Source: Deltaproteobacteria bacterium
GTDB lineage: Bacteria; Myxococcota_A; UBA9042; PHBI01
DNA: 33,082 nt
NCBI GenBank assembly: GCA_016792665.1
Contig: JAEUKJ010000726.1
Coordinates: 1 to 33,082, forward strand
Direction of reading: 5' to 3'
Of the stretch, positions 22,868-31,286 are shown in pieces. A program made the translations under genes and the position numbers. The first letter of the stretch is position 1; each line of letters begins with the position of its first letter. Below the pieces are notes generated by a model, which did not search any database, was not told the origin of the DNA, and worked only from the letters and a program-made list of their open reading frames with translations.

Positions 22868-24891
22868 CCGAGGCGCTCCTTCAGGGCCGCGACGCTCGCC
22901 GGGAGGGCGTCCCAGGCGGCCTTGGCGACGGTCGCTACGTGCTCGGCCGTGAAGCCGAAGTGCTCGGCCAGGACCTCGGCCGGGGCCGACTCGCCAAAGC
23001 GATCGAGGCCGACCGAGACCCCGAGGGGGCCGACCACGCGCTCCCAGCCCAACGTGCGCCCGGCCTCGACAGAGATGCGCAAGAGCAGCTTCGGGGGCAG
23101 GACGGTGTCACGGTACTCGGCGGGCTCGGCGAAGAAGCGCTCGATCGACGGCATCGAGACCACCCGCGCCGTGACCCCCTGGGCGGCCAGCAGCGCGGCC
23201 GCGCCCGTGCACAGGTGCAGCTCCGAGCCGGTCCCGATGAGGACGAGATCGGGGTTCGGCGGGTCGCTCACGATGTAGCCGCCGCGCTGGAGTCCGGCGC
23301 CGGTGCCGGGGATGGCCGGCAGATCCTGGCGCGTGAGTAGCAGCGCGGTCGGGCCCTGGTGGGCGACTGCGAAGAGCCATGCCGCGGCCGTCTCCCGCGC
23401 GTCGCCCGGCCGCATGACGGTGAGCCCGGGGATGAGGCGGAGCGCCATCGCGTGCTCGACCGACTGGTGGGTCGGGCCGTCTTCGCCGAGGAAGATCGAG
23501 TCGTGGGTGAGGACCAGGATGACCTTCTGCTGCATCAGCGCCGAGAGCCGGATGGCGCCGCGCATGTAGTCGGAGAAGGTCAGGAACGTCGCGCCGTACG
23601 GGATGATGCCGCCATGCAGCGCCATGCCGTTGAGGATCGCGCCCATGCCGTGCTCGCGGATACCGAAGTGGAGGTTTCGCCCGGAGCGATCGTGGCGCGT
23701 GAAGTCGCTGGCCTTGTCGATGAGCGTCTTGGTCGAGCCGGCGAGATCGGCCGAGCCGCCCCACAGCTCGGGTAGGTGCGGGGCCAGGGCGTTCAACACC
23801 TTGCCCGACGACACGCGCGTGGCCATCGGTTTGTCGCCGAGGTCGGGGATCTTCGCGGCCAGGTCGGCCGGCAGCTCGCCGCGGAGGATGCGCTCGAGCT
23901 CGGCCGCGAGCTCGGGGTAGGCGGCCTTGTAGTGGGAGAACGTCTCTTCCCAGTGCGAGCGGGCCAGGGCGCCACGGGCGCGCAGGGCGTCGAAGGCGGC
24001 GACCGCCTCGTCCGGCACGATGAAGTCCGGGCTCTCGGGCCAGGGCGGCACCATGAGGGACTTGGTGAGGCGGATCTCTTCCTTGCCGAGCGGCGACCCG
24101 TGCGACGAGGCCGAGTCCTGCTTGTTCGGCGAGCCGTGCCCGATGTGGGTCTTGCACGCGATGAGCGAGGGGCGCTGCGTCTCGGCGCGGGCCGCGGTGA
24201 GCGCCAGCAGCACCGCGTGGCGGTCGTGGCCGTCGACGGTCTGGACGTGCCAGCCGTAGGCCTCGAAGCGCTTGGGCACGTCCTCGGACCAGGCGAGGTC
24301 GGTCTTGCCCTCGATGGTGATGCTGTTGTCGTCGTAGAGGAAGACGAGCTTGCCGAGGCCGAGGTGGCCAGCCAGCGACGCGGCCTCGGAGGCGATGCCC
24401 TCGTGCAGGTCACCGTCGGAGCAGATGCCCCAGGTCATGTGGTCGACGACCTTGAACTCGCCGCGGTTGTAGCGTGCGGCGAGGTGCGCCTCGGCCATGG
24501 CCATGCCGACCGCATTGGCGATCCCCTGGCCGAGGGGGCCGGTCGTGGTCTCGACGCCCGGGGTCAGGCCGTGCTCCGGGTGGCCGGGGGTCTTGCTGCC
24601 CCACTGCCGGAAGCGCTTGAGCTCGGCCAGGTCGAGCGGGAAGCCGGCCAGGTGGAGGAGCCCGTAGAGCAGCATCGAGCCGTGCCCGGCGGAAAGCACG
24701 AAGCGATCGCGGTCGGCCCAGGCGGGCTGCGCCGGATCGACCTTCAGGAAGTCGGCCCAGAGGACGCTGGCCGCATCGGCCATGCCCATCGGCATGCCGG
24801 GGTGCCCCGAGTCCGCCTTCTGGACAGCGTCCATGGCGAGCGTCTTGATCGTGTTGACGAGTACTTCGTTGGTCGAGGTCTGCGGCTCCAT
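22864..24891 (-). CDS. tkt: Transketolase
   Basis: The 675-residue protein has full transketolase length and motifs: H30 and H70 ([15 protein letters not shown]), [17 protein letters not shown], the thiamine-diphosphate motif [13 protein letters not shown] (158-170) ending with D187-D188-N189, the catalytic glutamate in GIREHGM, and [14 protein letters not shown]. It transfers two-carbon ketol units between pentose-phosphate and Calvin-type sugars in the cytoplasm. ATG 24891 is chosen: GAGG lies 6 bases upstream, and the alternative ATG 24903 would lie inside the -10-like TATGAG. It heads a four-gene unit with 4-base overlaps into a secretin-like gene, an AgmX-like lipoprotein gene and a dipeptidase gene, an unusual context for this enzyme. 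It lies 43 bases after the ABC transporter pair on the same strand. Confidence 0.96.
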   Translation of the reverse strand: MEPQTSTNEVLVNTIKTLAMDAVQKADSGHPGMPMGMADAASVLWADFLKVDPAQPAWADRDRFVLSAGHGSMLLYGLLHLAGFPLDLAELKRFRQWGSKTPGHPEHGLTPGVETTTGPLGQGIANAVGMAMAEAHLAARYNRGEFKVVDHMTWGICSDGDLHEGIASEAASLAGHLGLGKLVFLYDDNSITIEGKTDLAWSEDVPKRFEAYGWHVQTVDGHDRHAVLLALTAARAETQRPSLIACKTHIGHGSPNKQDSASSHGSPLGKEEIRLTKSLMVPPWPESPDFIVPDEAVAAFDALRARGALARSHWEETFSHYKAAYPELAAELERILRGELPADLAAKIPDLGDKPMATRVSSGKVLNALAPHLPELWGGSADLAGSTKTLIDKASDFTRHDRSGRNLHFGIREHGMGAILNGMALHGGIIPYGATFLTFSDYMRGAIRLSALMQQKVILVLTHDSIFLGEDGPTHQSVEHAMALRLIPGLTVMRPGDARETAAAWLFAVAHQGPTALLLTRQDLPAIPGTGAGLQRGGYIVSDPPNPDLVLIGTGSELHLCTGAAALLAAQGVTARVVSMPSIERFFAEPAEYRDTVLPPKLLLRISVEAGRTLGWERVVGPLGVSVGLDRFGESAPAEVLAEHFGFTAEHVATVAKAAWDALPASVAALKERLG

Positions 24892-24898
24892 GCGGAAC

Positions 24899-24927
24899 CT
24901 CATACACCGAGGCGCGCGTGGAGACGA
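24899..24927 (-). promoter_or_regulatory. Candidate promoter before transketolase
   Basis: On the minus strand TCGTCT (24927-24922, weak), 17 bases, then TATGAG (24904-24899), which ends 7 bases before ATG 24891. The GAGG in this hexamer region also reads as a ribosome site, so either use is possible. The operon may also receive transcripts from the ABC genes. Confidence 0.35.
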
Positions 24928-24934
24928 GTACCCT

Positions 24935-26764
24935 TCAGAGGGCGAAGCCGGTCTCGACCAGGGTCTTGTAGCGCCCGCCCTGCGCCATGAGCTCGGCGTG
25001 GGTCCCGGCCTCGACAACCTCGCCCTGGTGCAGGACCACGATGCGATCGGCGCGCTGGATGGTCTGCAGGCGGTGGGCGATGACCAGCACCGTGCGCTCG
25101 GCGAAGAGCGCCGAGAGGGCCTCGTCGATCTTCTTCTCGGTCATCGAGTCGACGCTGGCGGTCGCCTCGTCGAGGATGACGATCGGGGCCTTGCGAGCCA
25201 GGGCGCGCGCAATGGAAAGCAGCTGGCGCTGGCCGGTCGAGAGGTTCTTGCCGCGCTCGGTCAGCGCCGTCTGCCACCCTTCCGGCAGGGTGTCGACGAA
25301 GTCCGAACAGCGCGAGAGGCGCCCGGCCCGCTCGATGTCGGCGTCGCTGATGGTCGGATCGCCGAGCCTCACGTTGTCGGCGAGCGTGCCCTCCATGAGC
25401 CAGACGTCTTGCTGGACGACCGTCACGGCGGCGCGCACCGCGGCGCACGAGAGCGCCTCGATGGGCTTGCCGTCGAGCGTGATGCTGCCCTCGAAGCCCG
25501 AGTACATGCGCGTCAGGAGCTTGCCGATGGTGGACTTGCCGGACCCGGTCGCGCCGACGACCGCGACCACCTCGCCCGGGCGCAGCGTGAGGTCGATCCC
25601 CTTCAGGACCTCGGGCCGCTCGGGCGCGTAGCGGAAGCGGACGCCGCGCAAGACGACCTCGATCCCGCGGGGCCTCGCGGCGACCGAGGTCCCATCCCCC
25701 GTGGGCGTAGCGGCATCGGTGCCGAGGCTCAGCGTGCCGTCGGGGATCTTCTCGTTGGTGTCGAGGAGGCGGAAGATCTTCTCGAGCGCGGCGAAGCTCC
25801 GCTGGAGGGTCGCGATCTGCCCGGACAGCTCGCGGATCGGCACGAAGATGCGGCCGTGGTAGTCGATGAAGGCGACCAGGAGGCCGATGGTCATCGCCTG
25901 CTCGCCGCTCGTGAACTGCACCGAGACGAACCACACCACGGCACCGGTGGCGATGGCGCTCATGCCGTCCATGACCGCGTAGAGGCCGGCGTCGAGCCAG
26001 TTCGAACGGTGATAGGCCAACATGTAGGCGCGGCTCATGTCGTCGAAGGTCTTGGCCGAGACGGCCTCGGCCCCGTAGAGCTGGACCACGGTCATGCCGA
26101 AGATGCGCTCGGCGAAGTAGCCGTTGAGTCGCGACAGGGTCTCGCGGATCTCCAGCGAGATCGGCCTCAAGCGCTTCCGGAACCAGCCGACGATGAACCA
26201 GATCACCGGCGAGAAGAGGAACGCGACCAGCGTCAGCCCCGGGTCGAGGACGAGCATCGCGACCAGCATCCCCGCGATGGTGAGGAAGTTGGTCATGAGC
26301 TGGATGGCGCCGCGCGCGAGCGACTCGTAGACCGCGTCGACATCGTTGATGGTGCGCGTCATGAGGCTGCCCGCGTGGCGCCGATCGAAGAAGCGCGCCC
26401 CCTGCCCCATCACGTGCGCAAAGATCGCCGAGCGGAGCCGCGCCAGCCCGCGCAGCGAGACGCGCTGGAGGGCGTGATAGCCGAGCGAGCTCGAGAGCCA
26501 CGCGAAGAAGACGGTCACCGCGAACCAGAGCGCGACGATGCCCAGGCCGCCGAGGTCTTCCTTGGCGATGTGATCGTCGATGCCGATCTTCATCAGCACG
26601 GGCTGGATGACCTCGGCCGCGACCCCGAGCGGGGTCAGGAAGAGGACCAGCCAGAACCACGCGCGGTCTTCCTTCGTGTACTGGAAGACGCGCTTGACGA
26701 GCGACCAGTCCGAGCCCTTCTGCGGCCCGTCGTCGTCGAAGTTGTCGCGCTTGGCGTCAGCCAT
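24935..26764 (-). CDS. ABC transporter half (permease-ATPase), MdlB-like subunit of a heterodimer
   Basis: The 609-residue protein has a six-helix exporter membrane domain (about 35-315) followed by an ATPase domain (about 368-605): Walker A GATGSGKS (404-411), Q-loop [11 protein letters not shown] (449-459), Walker B VILDE with catalytic E533, and H-loop H564. The signature motif reads LSTGQ (508-512) instead of LSGGQ. In heterodimeric exporters (MdlAB, TM287/288, BmrCD types) this altered signature belongs to the degenerate site formed with the partner's Walker motifs. The partner gene overlaps its start by 8 bases. It exports an unknown lipid, drug or peptide substrate from the inner membrane. 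Confidence 0.93.
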   Translation of the reverse strand: MADAKRDNFDDDGPQKGSDWSLVKRVFQYTKEDRAWFWLVLFLTPLGVAAEVIQPVLMKIGIDDHIAKEDLGGLGIVALWFAVTVFFAWLSSSLGYHALQRVSLRGLARLRSAIFAHVMGQGARFFDRRHAGSLMTRTINDVDAVYESLARGAIQLMTNFLTIAGMLVAMLVLDPGLTLVAFLFSPVIWFIVGWFRKRLRPISLEIRETLSRLNGYFAERIFGMTVVQLYGAEAVSAKTFDDMSRAYMLAYHRSNWLDAGLYAVMDGMSAIATGAVVWFVSVQFTSGEQAMTIGLLVAFIDYHGRIFVPIRELSGQIATLQRSFAALEKIFRLLDTNEKIPDGTLSLGTDAATPTGDGTSVAARPRGIEVVLRGVRFRYAPERPEVLKGIDLTLRPGEVVAVVGATGSGKSTIGKLLTRMYSGFEGSITLDGKPIEALSCAAVRAAVTVVQQDVWLMEGTLADNVRLGDPTISDADIERAGRLSRCSDFVDTLPEGWQTALTERGKNLSTGQRQLLSIARALARKAPIVILDEATASVDSMTEKKIDEALSALFAERTVLVIAHRLQTIQRADRIVVLHQGEVVEAGTHAELMAQGGRYKTLVETGFAL

Positions 26765-28640
26765 GGGGCACCTCGCTCGGCGCGGTCGTGGGGAGTCCGT
26801 CGGCGGGGAGCCCCTCGGCCTCGCGTTCCTGTTGGAGGCGCCATGCTCGCCAATACGGGCCTGCGTGGTCGCGCAAGAGGGCCTCGTGCGTGCCGCGCGC
26901 GATGACGCGCCCGCGCTCCATCACAAGGATCAGATCGGCGTGCCTGAGCGCCGAGACCCGGTGCGACACGATGAGCGTGGTGGCGCCCTTCCTGCGCGCG
27001 TAGATGGCGTCGATGAGGCGCTTCTCGGTCGCGTGGTCCACCGCCGAGAGCACGTCGTCGAGCAGGAGGACCTCGAAGTCGCGGTAGAAGGCGCGGGCCA
27101 GGGCCGCGCGCTGGCGCTGCCCACCGGAGAGCATCACGCCGCGCTCGCCGACCCGCGTCTCGAGGCCTTCCGGAAGGGCGCCGAGGTCATCGCCCAGGGC
27201 CGCCGCCATGACGGCCTCTTCCACCCGGCGATCGTCGCGCGTCTCTTTCGAGTCGGCGAGTGCCACGTTCTCGCGCAGCGTCTGCGAGAAGAGGTGCGCG
27301 TCCTGCGGGACGTACGCCGTGGCCTTGCGGAAGGCCTTGAGATCCACCGTGCGCACGTCGACGCCGTCGATGAAGACGGTGCCAGGAGGCGGCTCGTGCA
27401 CGCGCGAGAGCAGGTCGAGCAGCGTCGTCTTGCCGGCCCCGGTCTCGCCGAAGATGCCGAGGGTGCCGCCCGGCGCGAGCTCGAAGCTCACGTCCGACAG
27501 CGCGGGCTCGCGCGCCTCGGCCGGCACCAGCGTCTGCGATGCGGCGCCCGGCGTCTTGCCGTCGAGGCGCCCGGGATGTTCGAAGGTCAGGTTGCGGACC
27601 GACACCGCGTGCCCCTTGTCGTCGGCCGAGACGCTGGGCGGCATGGCCCCGGTCCCGAGCCCCGCCGCGTCCAGCGCGACCGGTGCGTCGATGACCTCGT
27701 ACACGCGGCCGAGCGAGATCCAGCCGCGCTGGAGCGCATTGACGAGCCAGCCGAGCGAGTTCAGCCCGCCCGCGACGATGCGGATGAGCACCGCGAAGGC
27801 CGCGAGCTCGCCCGGGGTCAGCGTCTTGTCGATGACCATCTGTCCGCCGACGAACAAGAGCAGGACGAGGCAGGCGTTGCCGACCACGTCGACCACCGGG
27901 AGGAGCCAGGCGATGACAAAGGCCAGGCGCTGCCCGACCCCGAGCAGCGCGGAGTTGCGCTCCTCGAAGCGGTCGGTCGCCATCGGCACCGCGTTCATCG
28001 ACTGCAGCACGGTCGCGCCGCCGTAGGTCTCGAGCACGCGCGAGCTCAGGTGGCCGAGCTCTTCCTGGGTGCGCCGCGTCAGCGTGAACATCTCGCGGAT
28101 GGCGCGCCTCAGGACCATGACCGCCAGGAGCAGCGGCACCAGCACCCACAAGGTCAGGCGCCAGTCGGTGACCACCATCTTGCCGATGGTGAGCAGCAGG
28201 GTCAGCGCGACGTTGAACACCTGGAGCGACCCGAAGCCGATGAAGCCGCGCACGGCCTGGGCATCGTTGGTCCCGCGCGACACGATCTCACCGGGGCGCA
28301 TACGGTCGTAATACGCGCGCGGCAGCTCGGTCAGATGCCGGAAGAGATCCGACTTCAGGTGATACTCGATGACGCGGCCGGGGTTGAAGAACAACACCCG
28401 GGACAGCGTGCGCACGACCATCACGCCGATTCCGGCCGCGATGATGGCCCACGCGAAGGTCACCGCCGAGGCCGCCCCCGCCGCGTCGCGGTGGAGCGTC
28501 ATGGCGTCGACCGCGTACTGCACGAAGGTCGGGATGGCGACCGTCAGCGCGGTGGTCGCCAGCAGGAAGAAGAGGCCGCCGAGATACGAGCGCGTGTGAG
28601 GCGCGGCGTAGCGCCGGATGAAGCGGGTCAGGAGGTTCAC
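26757..28640 (-). CDS. ABC transporter half (permease-ATPase), MdlA-like subunit of a heterodimer
   Basis: From GTG 28640 the protein has 627 residues. Membrane helices fill about 18-300. The ATPase domain has Walker A GETGAGKT (398-405), Q-loop YVPQDAHLFSQ, a normal signature LSGGQ (504-508), Walker B VLLLDD and H-loop H560. The residue after Walker B is Asp529 rather than the catalytic Glu, the hallmark of the degenerate site in heterodimeric exporters. Together with LSTGQ in the next gene this gives one complete and one degenerate site. GTG 28640 is preferred to TTG 28676, because that TTG lies in a near-consensus -35 (TTGACC) and TAGGTT ends 7 bases before 28640. It is divergent from the lipoprotein gene at 28887. 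Confidence 0.92.
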   Translation of the reverse strand: MNLLTRFIRRYAAPHTRSYLGGLFFLLATTALTVAIPTFVQYAVDAMTLHRDAAGAASAVTFAWAIIAAGIGVMVVRTLSRVLFFNPGRVIEYHLKSDLFRHLTELPRAYYDRMRPGEIVSRGTNDAQAVRGFIGFGSLQVFNVALTLLLTIGKMVVTDWRLTLWVLVPLLLAVMVLRRAIREMFTLTRRTQEELGHLSSRVLETYGGATVLQSMNAVPMATDRFEERNSALLGVGQRLAFVIAWLLPVVDVVGNACLVLLLFVGGQMVIDKTLTPGELAAFAVLIRIVAGGLNSLGWLVNALQRGWISLGRVYEVIDAPVALDAAGLGTGAMPPSVSADDKGHAVSVRNLTFEHPGRLDGKTPGAASQTLVPAEAREPALSDVSFELAPGGTLGIFGETGAGKTTLLDLLSRVHEPPPGTVFIDGVDVRTVDLKAFRKATAYVPQDAHLFSQTLRENVALADSKETRDDRRVEEAVMAAALGDDLGALPEGLETRVGERGVMLSGGQRQRAALARAFYRDFEVLLLDDVLSAVDHATEKRLIDAIYARRKGATTLIVSHRVSALRHADLILVMERGRVIARGTHEALLRDHAGPYWRAWRLQQEREAEGLPADGLPTTAPSEVPHG

Positions 28641-28647
28641 CGGGCGG

Positions 28648-28676
28648 AACCTAGAGGGAGCCTCTGAGGGGGTCAA
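28648..28676 (-). promoter_or_regulatory. Promoter of the ABC transporter pair, probably leaderless
   Basis: On the minus strand TTGACC (28676-28671; five of six to consensus), exactly 17 bases, then TAGGTT (28653-28648), with 7 bases to GTG 28640. No Shine-Dalgarno site is present. This is the best promoter match in the window and repeats the layout seen before ATG 1984. Confidence 0.55.
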
Positions 28677-28886
28677 CCCGGCCGCATGGTCAGGTCGAAG
28701 CCCGCGCCGCGGGGATGCGAGAGCCCTGGAGGCCAGCGGTCAGTGACTGCCCAAGGGGCGTAAAGTAAGTGGTCGGCTGTGACGCGGACGGCGGGCCCTG
28801 GCCGAGGTCAGGCCGCTCGGGCCCGCATGGCAGGCGGTTTCCAAGCAGTCGCGCACGGCGGCTCGGACTTTGCTACCCTCCCGCCC

Positions 28887-30185
28887 GTGAACCGCTCCCG
28901 CCTCCACCTCTTCCTCGCGCTGGCCGCCTCCCTCGGGCTCGCCCCGGCCTGTGGCGACGACAGCTCGCTCGCGGGCACCCCCGACACGAGCATCGCCGAC
29001 ACCTCGAGCGACACGTCGGTCCAGGACAGCATCACCGGCGACACCTCGTTTCCGACCGACACCAACGTCAACGACACGTCGCTCGACACCGGGCCGAGCG
29101 ACACCACCAGCGACACGCGCGACCCCGAGGGGCCGCTGAATGGCCTGAAGGAAGACCCGCGCTTCCTCGTGCCGGGCAACCGCGCCGCCAAGTCGCAGAT
29201 CGCCGCGGCCGGCACCCTGGTCGCGTGGGTCGAGGACGTCCCCGACGGCAACGACACGATCCCCGCCCTGGTCGTCTGGAACCTGGTCGACCCGACGGTC
29301 GCGCCGCGCGTCTACGCCCCACCGAACCTCGCCAACCCGCGCTCGCTCGTGCTCGGCCCGGGGCTCCTCGTGTACGTCGACGACCGCTACGGCGACCCCG
29401 ACCTCTTCGCGGTCGACCTCGAGCGCGGCACCGAGCGCGCCGTCGTCACGCGTCCCGGCGCCCAGGAGCACCCGGCCCTGTCGGGCAACCGCCTGGCCTA
29501 CGAGGACTGCTCGAGCTGCGTGACCGGCGACGCCGAGGTCGGCCGCGAGCCGGCCCGCGCGGTCGTGGTGCGTGCTTTGGACAGCGGGCTCGAGGAGCGC
29601 TTCGACGGCCTCGACGCCGACCGCCGCCCTACCTTCGGGACCCTCGACGACCGGCCGGTCCTGGCGTGGATCTCGGGGCGCGCCCTCGCGCTGAAGCGCC
29701 TCGACAGCGTCGACCCCGAGCTCACGATCGACCTCGGCGCATCGCTCGGTGCCGAGGCCGAGGTCGCCGCGGTCGCCGTGTGGCGCGACGCCCTCGCCTT
29801 CCGGCCGAAACCGCTGATCGTCAACCCCGACTCGATGATCGTGAACCCGGACAGCATGTACCCGAGCGACGTCTTCGTGGCCGCCCTCGACGGCAGCGTC
29901 ACGCGCCTCACGACTCACGCCGAGCTCGCTCAGGGCATGGACCCCACGCTGCGCGTTCCCGGCCTCTCTGGCGCGGCCGATGCGGCTCTCACCTGGCTCG
30001 AGTCGACCCCGGGCGACCCAGCGCTCGGCCGCTTGAGGGTCTGGCGCAGCGCGGCCTCGACCGTGGTCGAGCTCCGCGGCCTGGACGCCTTCGCGGTCGG
30101 CACGAGCCTCCTCGCCTTCACCGCGCCGCGCGCCGACAACGACGGCGCGAGCGACGTCCACGTCTTGCTCGGCGAGCTGCCCTGA
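28887..30185 (+). CDS. Lipoprotein with Asp/Thr-rich linker and beta-propeller-like domain
   Basis: GTG 28887 starts a signal peptide ending LAPAC (C22; Ala at -3, off-consensus lipobox). The 432-residue protein has a linker (23-75) made of repeated D-T/S pairs, like the linker of the lipoprotein at 1984. From about residue 85 the repeats IAAAGTLVAWVEDV, LVLGPGLLVYVDDRYGDPDLFAVDL and HPALSGNRLAYEDCSSC follow the blade pattern of TolB/WD-like propellers. A CSSC pair suggests a disulfide. No enzyme motif is visible. A short duplication encodes IVNPDSM twice (29817-29858). TACCCT (28874-28879) ends 7 bases before the start, but no -35 could be matched. It should be exposed on an envelope surface. 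Confidence 0.85.
   Translation: MNRSRLHLFLALAASLGLAPACGDDSSLAGTPDTSIADTSSDTSVQDSITGDTSFPTDTNVNDTSLDTGPSDTTSDTRDPEGPLNGLKEDPRFLVPGNRAAKSQIAAAGTLVAWVEDVPDGNDTIPALVVWNLVDPTVAPRVYAPPNLANPRSLVLGPGLLVYVDDRYGDPDLFAVDLERGTERAVVTRPGAQEHPALSGNRLAYEDCSSCVTGDAEVGREPARAVVVRALDSGLEERFDGLDADRRPTFGTLDDRPVLAWISGRALALKRLDSVDPELTIDLGASLGAEAEVAAVAVWRDALAFRPKPLIVNPDSMIVNPDSMYPSDVFVAALDGSVTRLTTHAELAQGMDPTLRVPGLSGAADAALTWLESTPGDPALGRLRVWRSAASTVVELRGLDAFAVGTSLLAFTAPRADNDGASDVHVLLGELP
29817..29858 (+). repeat. 21-base tandem duplication inside the lipoprotein gene
   Basis: Two adjacent 21-base copies both encode IVNPDSM but differ at several bases, mostly synonymous, so the duplication is old and its protein sequence seems conserved. 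Confidence 0.7.
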
Positions 30186-30219
30186 GGTCGCGGCGGGCTG
30201 CGGTGCGTGGGACCGGCCC

Positions 30220-30248
30220 TTGTCGCTGCGCCCGCCTTGGGCCATAGC
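30220..30248 (+). promoter_or_regulatory. Candidate leaderless promoter of the oxygenase-like gene
   Basis: TTGTCG (30220-30225), 17 bases, then CATAGC (30243-30248), with 6 bases to ATG 30255. No Shine-Dalgarno site is present. The -10 match is modest. Confidence 0.35.
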
Positions 30249-30254
30249 TCGATC

Positions 30255-31271
30255 ATGGCGTATCTCCCGAACCCTGGCGCTACCGTCGATCCCCTGGCCA
30301 GCGGCGTCGAGGGCCTGACGCTGGTCGCGCCTGTGCCGGGCCGCGGGCTCGTGCGCTCGATCTGGGCCGCGACCGATCCCCTGTTCATGGCGGCCCTCGG
30401 GCTCATGGGGCAGACCCTCCCGCTCGGGCTCGACGCGGCCTCGACCGAGCGCCTCGTCGCCGCGGGGCTCCTGCTCGAGGCCACGAGCGGGACGCAGGGC
30501 CCCCGCTTCCGACCGACCGTGTCCGCCGCGGAGGGCTTCGTGCCGTGCCCGCGGCCGCGCGCCCTCGCGTCCTTCGGTCGCCTCGGGGCCGTCACCGACA
30601 CCGATCTGGAGGCCCTCTTCGGCGACGACCTCGCCTGGGCCACCGACCCGCGCACCGGCTTCGCCCTGCCCTTCGCGCCGTCCGCGTCGCCACCCGAGGC
30701 CGGGCACCCAGACCTGGATTTCGCGGCCCCGCTCGTCGCCGAGATCGGCCCGCTCGGCGAGGCGATGCGCCGCGACGGCTTCGTGCACCTGCCCCCGCTC
30801 TTCGGGGCGGCCCTTCCGGCCGCTGGCGCGGCGTACTACGAGGCCCTCGCCCAGTCGGGGGGCCTCGGCTTCGATGCCCGCACGCGCCGCCTCTCGGCCA
30901 ACGACGAAGCCTTGGGGGTGTTCTGGCATCGGGCCTTCACGCCGCTGCTCGAGCGCGTGGTCGGCGAGCCGGTGTGCGCGACGTTCTCGTACGTGGCGGC
31001 CTACGTCGATGATGCCGTCCTCCCGCCGCACACCGATCGCGACGCCTGCACCTGGACCCTCTCGTGGATGCTCGCCGAAGAGACCGCGGGCGGCGACCCC
31101 TGGCCCCTCTGGGTGCGCGACCTCCACGGCGTCGACCACGCCCTGCCGCTGCGCCCCGGCGAAGGCGCGCTGATGCGCGGCCAGGAGCTCGTCCACTGGC
31201 GCGACCCGATCGGCCCAGGCCGGCGCGCGACGCTGCTCATCTTCTGCTGGGTCCCCGCCTCCGAGGCCTGA
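30255..31271 (+). CDS. 2-oxoglutarate/Fe(II)-dependent oxygenase-like protein
   Basis: The 338-residue protein has a C-terminal double-stranded beta-helix pattern of the prolyl-hydroxylase type. It contains YVAAYVDDAVLPPHTDRDAC, with metal ligands H259 and D261 in HTD, and GALMRGQELVHWRDPIGPGRR, with distal ligand H314 and a 2-oxoglutarate-binding Arg at 323 or 324, then LLIFCWV. The first 150 residues are not recognised and may bind a partner or substrate. Such enzymes hydroxylate protein or small-molecule side chains using O2 and 2-oxoglutarate; the target is unknown. ATG 30255 is chosen over the longer frame (30207), which adds only 16 low-information residues and would start upstream of the promoter-like element. 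It ends tail to tail with the next gene. Confidence 0.8.
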   Translation: MAYLPNPGATVDPLASGVEGLTLVAPVPGRGLVRSIWAATDPLFMAALGLMGQTLPLGLDAASTERLVAAGLLLEATSGTQGPRFRPTVSAAEGFVPCPRPRALASFGRLGAVTDTDLEALFGDDLAWATDPRTGFALPFAPSASPPEAGHPDLDFAAPLVAEIGPLGEAMRRDGFVHLPPLFGAALPAAGAAYYEALAQSGGLGFDARTRRLSANDEALGVFWHRAFTPLLERVVGEPVCATFSYVAAYVDDAVLPPHTDRDACTWTLSWMLAEETAGGDPWPLWVRDLHGVDHALPLRPGEGALMRGQELVHWRDPIGPGRRATLLIFCWVPASEA

Positions 31272-31286
31272 CGCGAGGGCCTCAGG
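31261..31286. terminator. Hairpin spanning both stop codons of a convergent gene pair
   Basis: GAGGCC (31263-31268) pairs with GGCCTC (31278-31283); the stem extends by two C-G pairs (31261-31262 with 31285-31286) around one bulged A. The loop holds the plus-strand stop, and the 3' arm holds most of the minus-strand stop. There is no T-run, so terminator function is possible but unproven. Confidence 0.35.

Noticed and set aside
24782-26905. 707-codon open frame on the plus strand
   Set aside because: It is antisense to the ABC half-transporter with Walker and signature motifs, and spans the gap to transketolase.
28641-28676. TTG 28676 as start of the first ABC gene
   Set aside because: That TTG is part of a near-consensus -35 with a matching -10, and no ribosome site precedes it. 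GTG 28640 keeps the whole membrane domain.
28740-31196. 818-codon open frame on the minus strand
   Set aside because: It runs antisense across two genes and their gap, with low-complexity Arg/Glu/Gly/Val composition and no motif. The plus-strand genes have signal-peptide and metal-ligand patterns.
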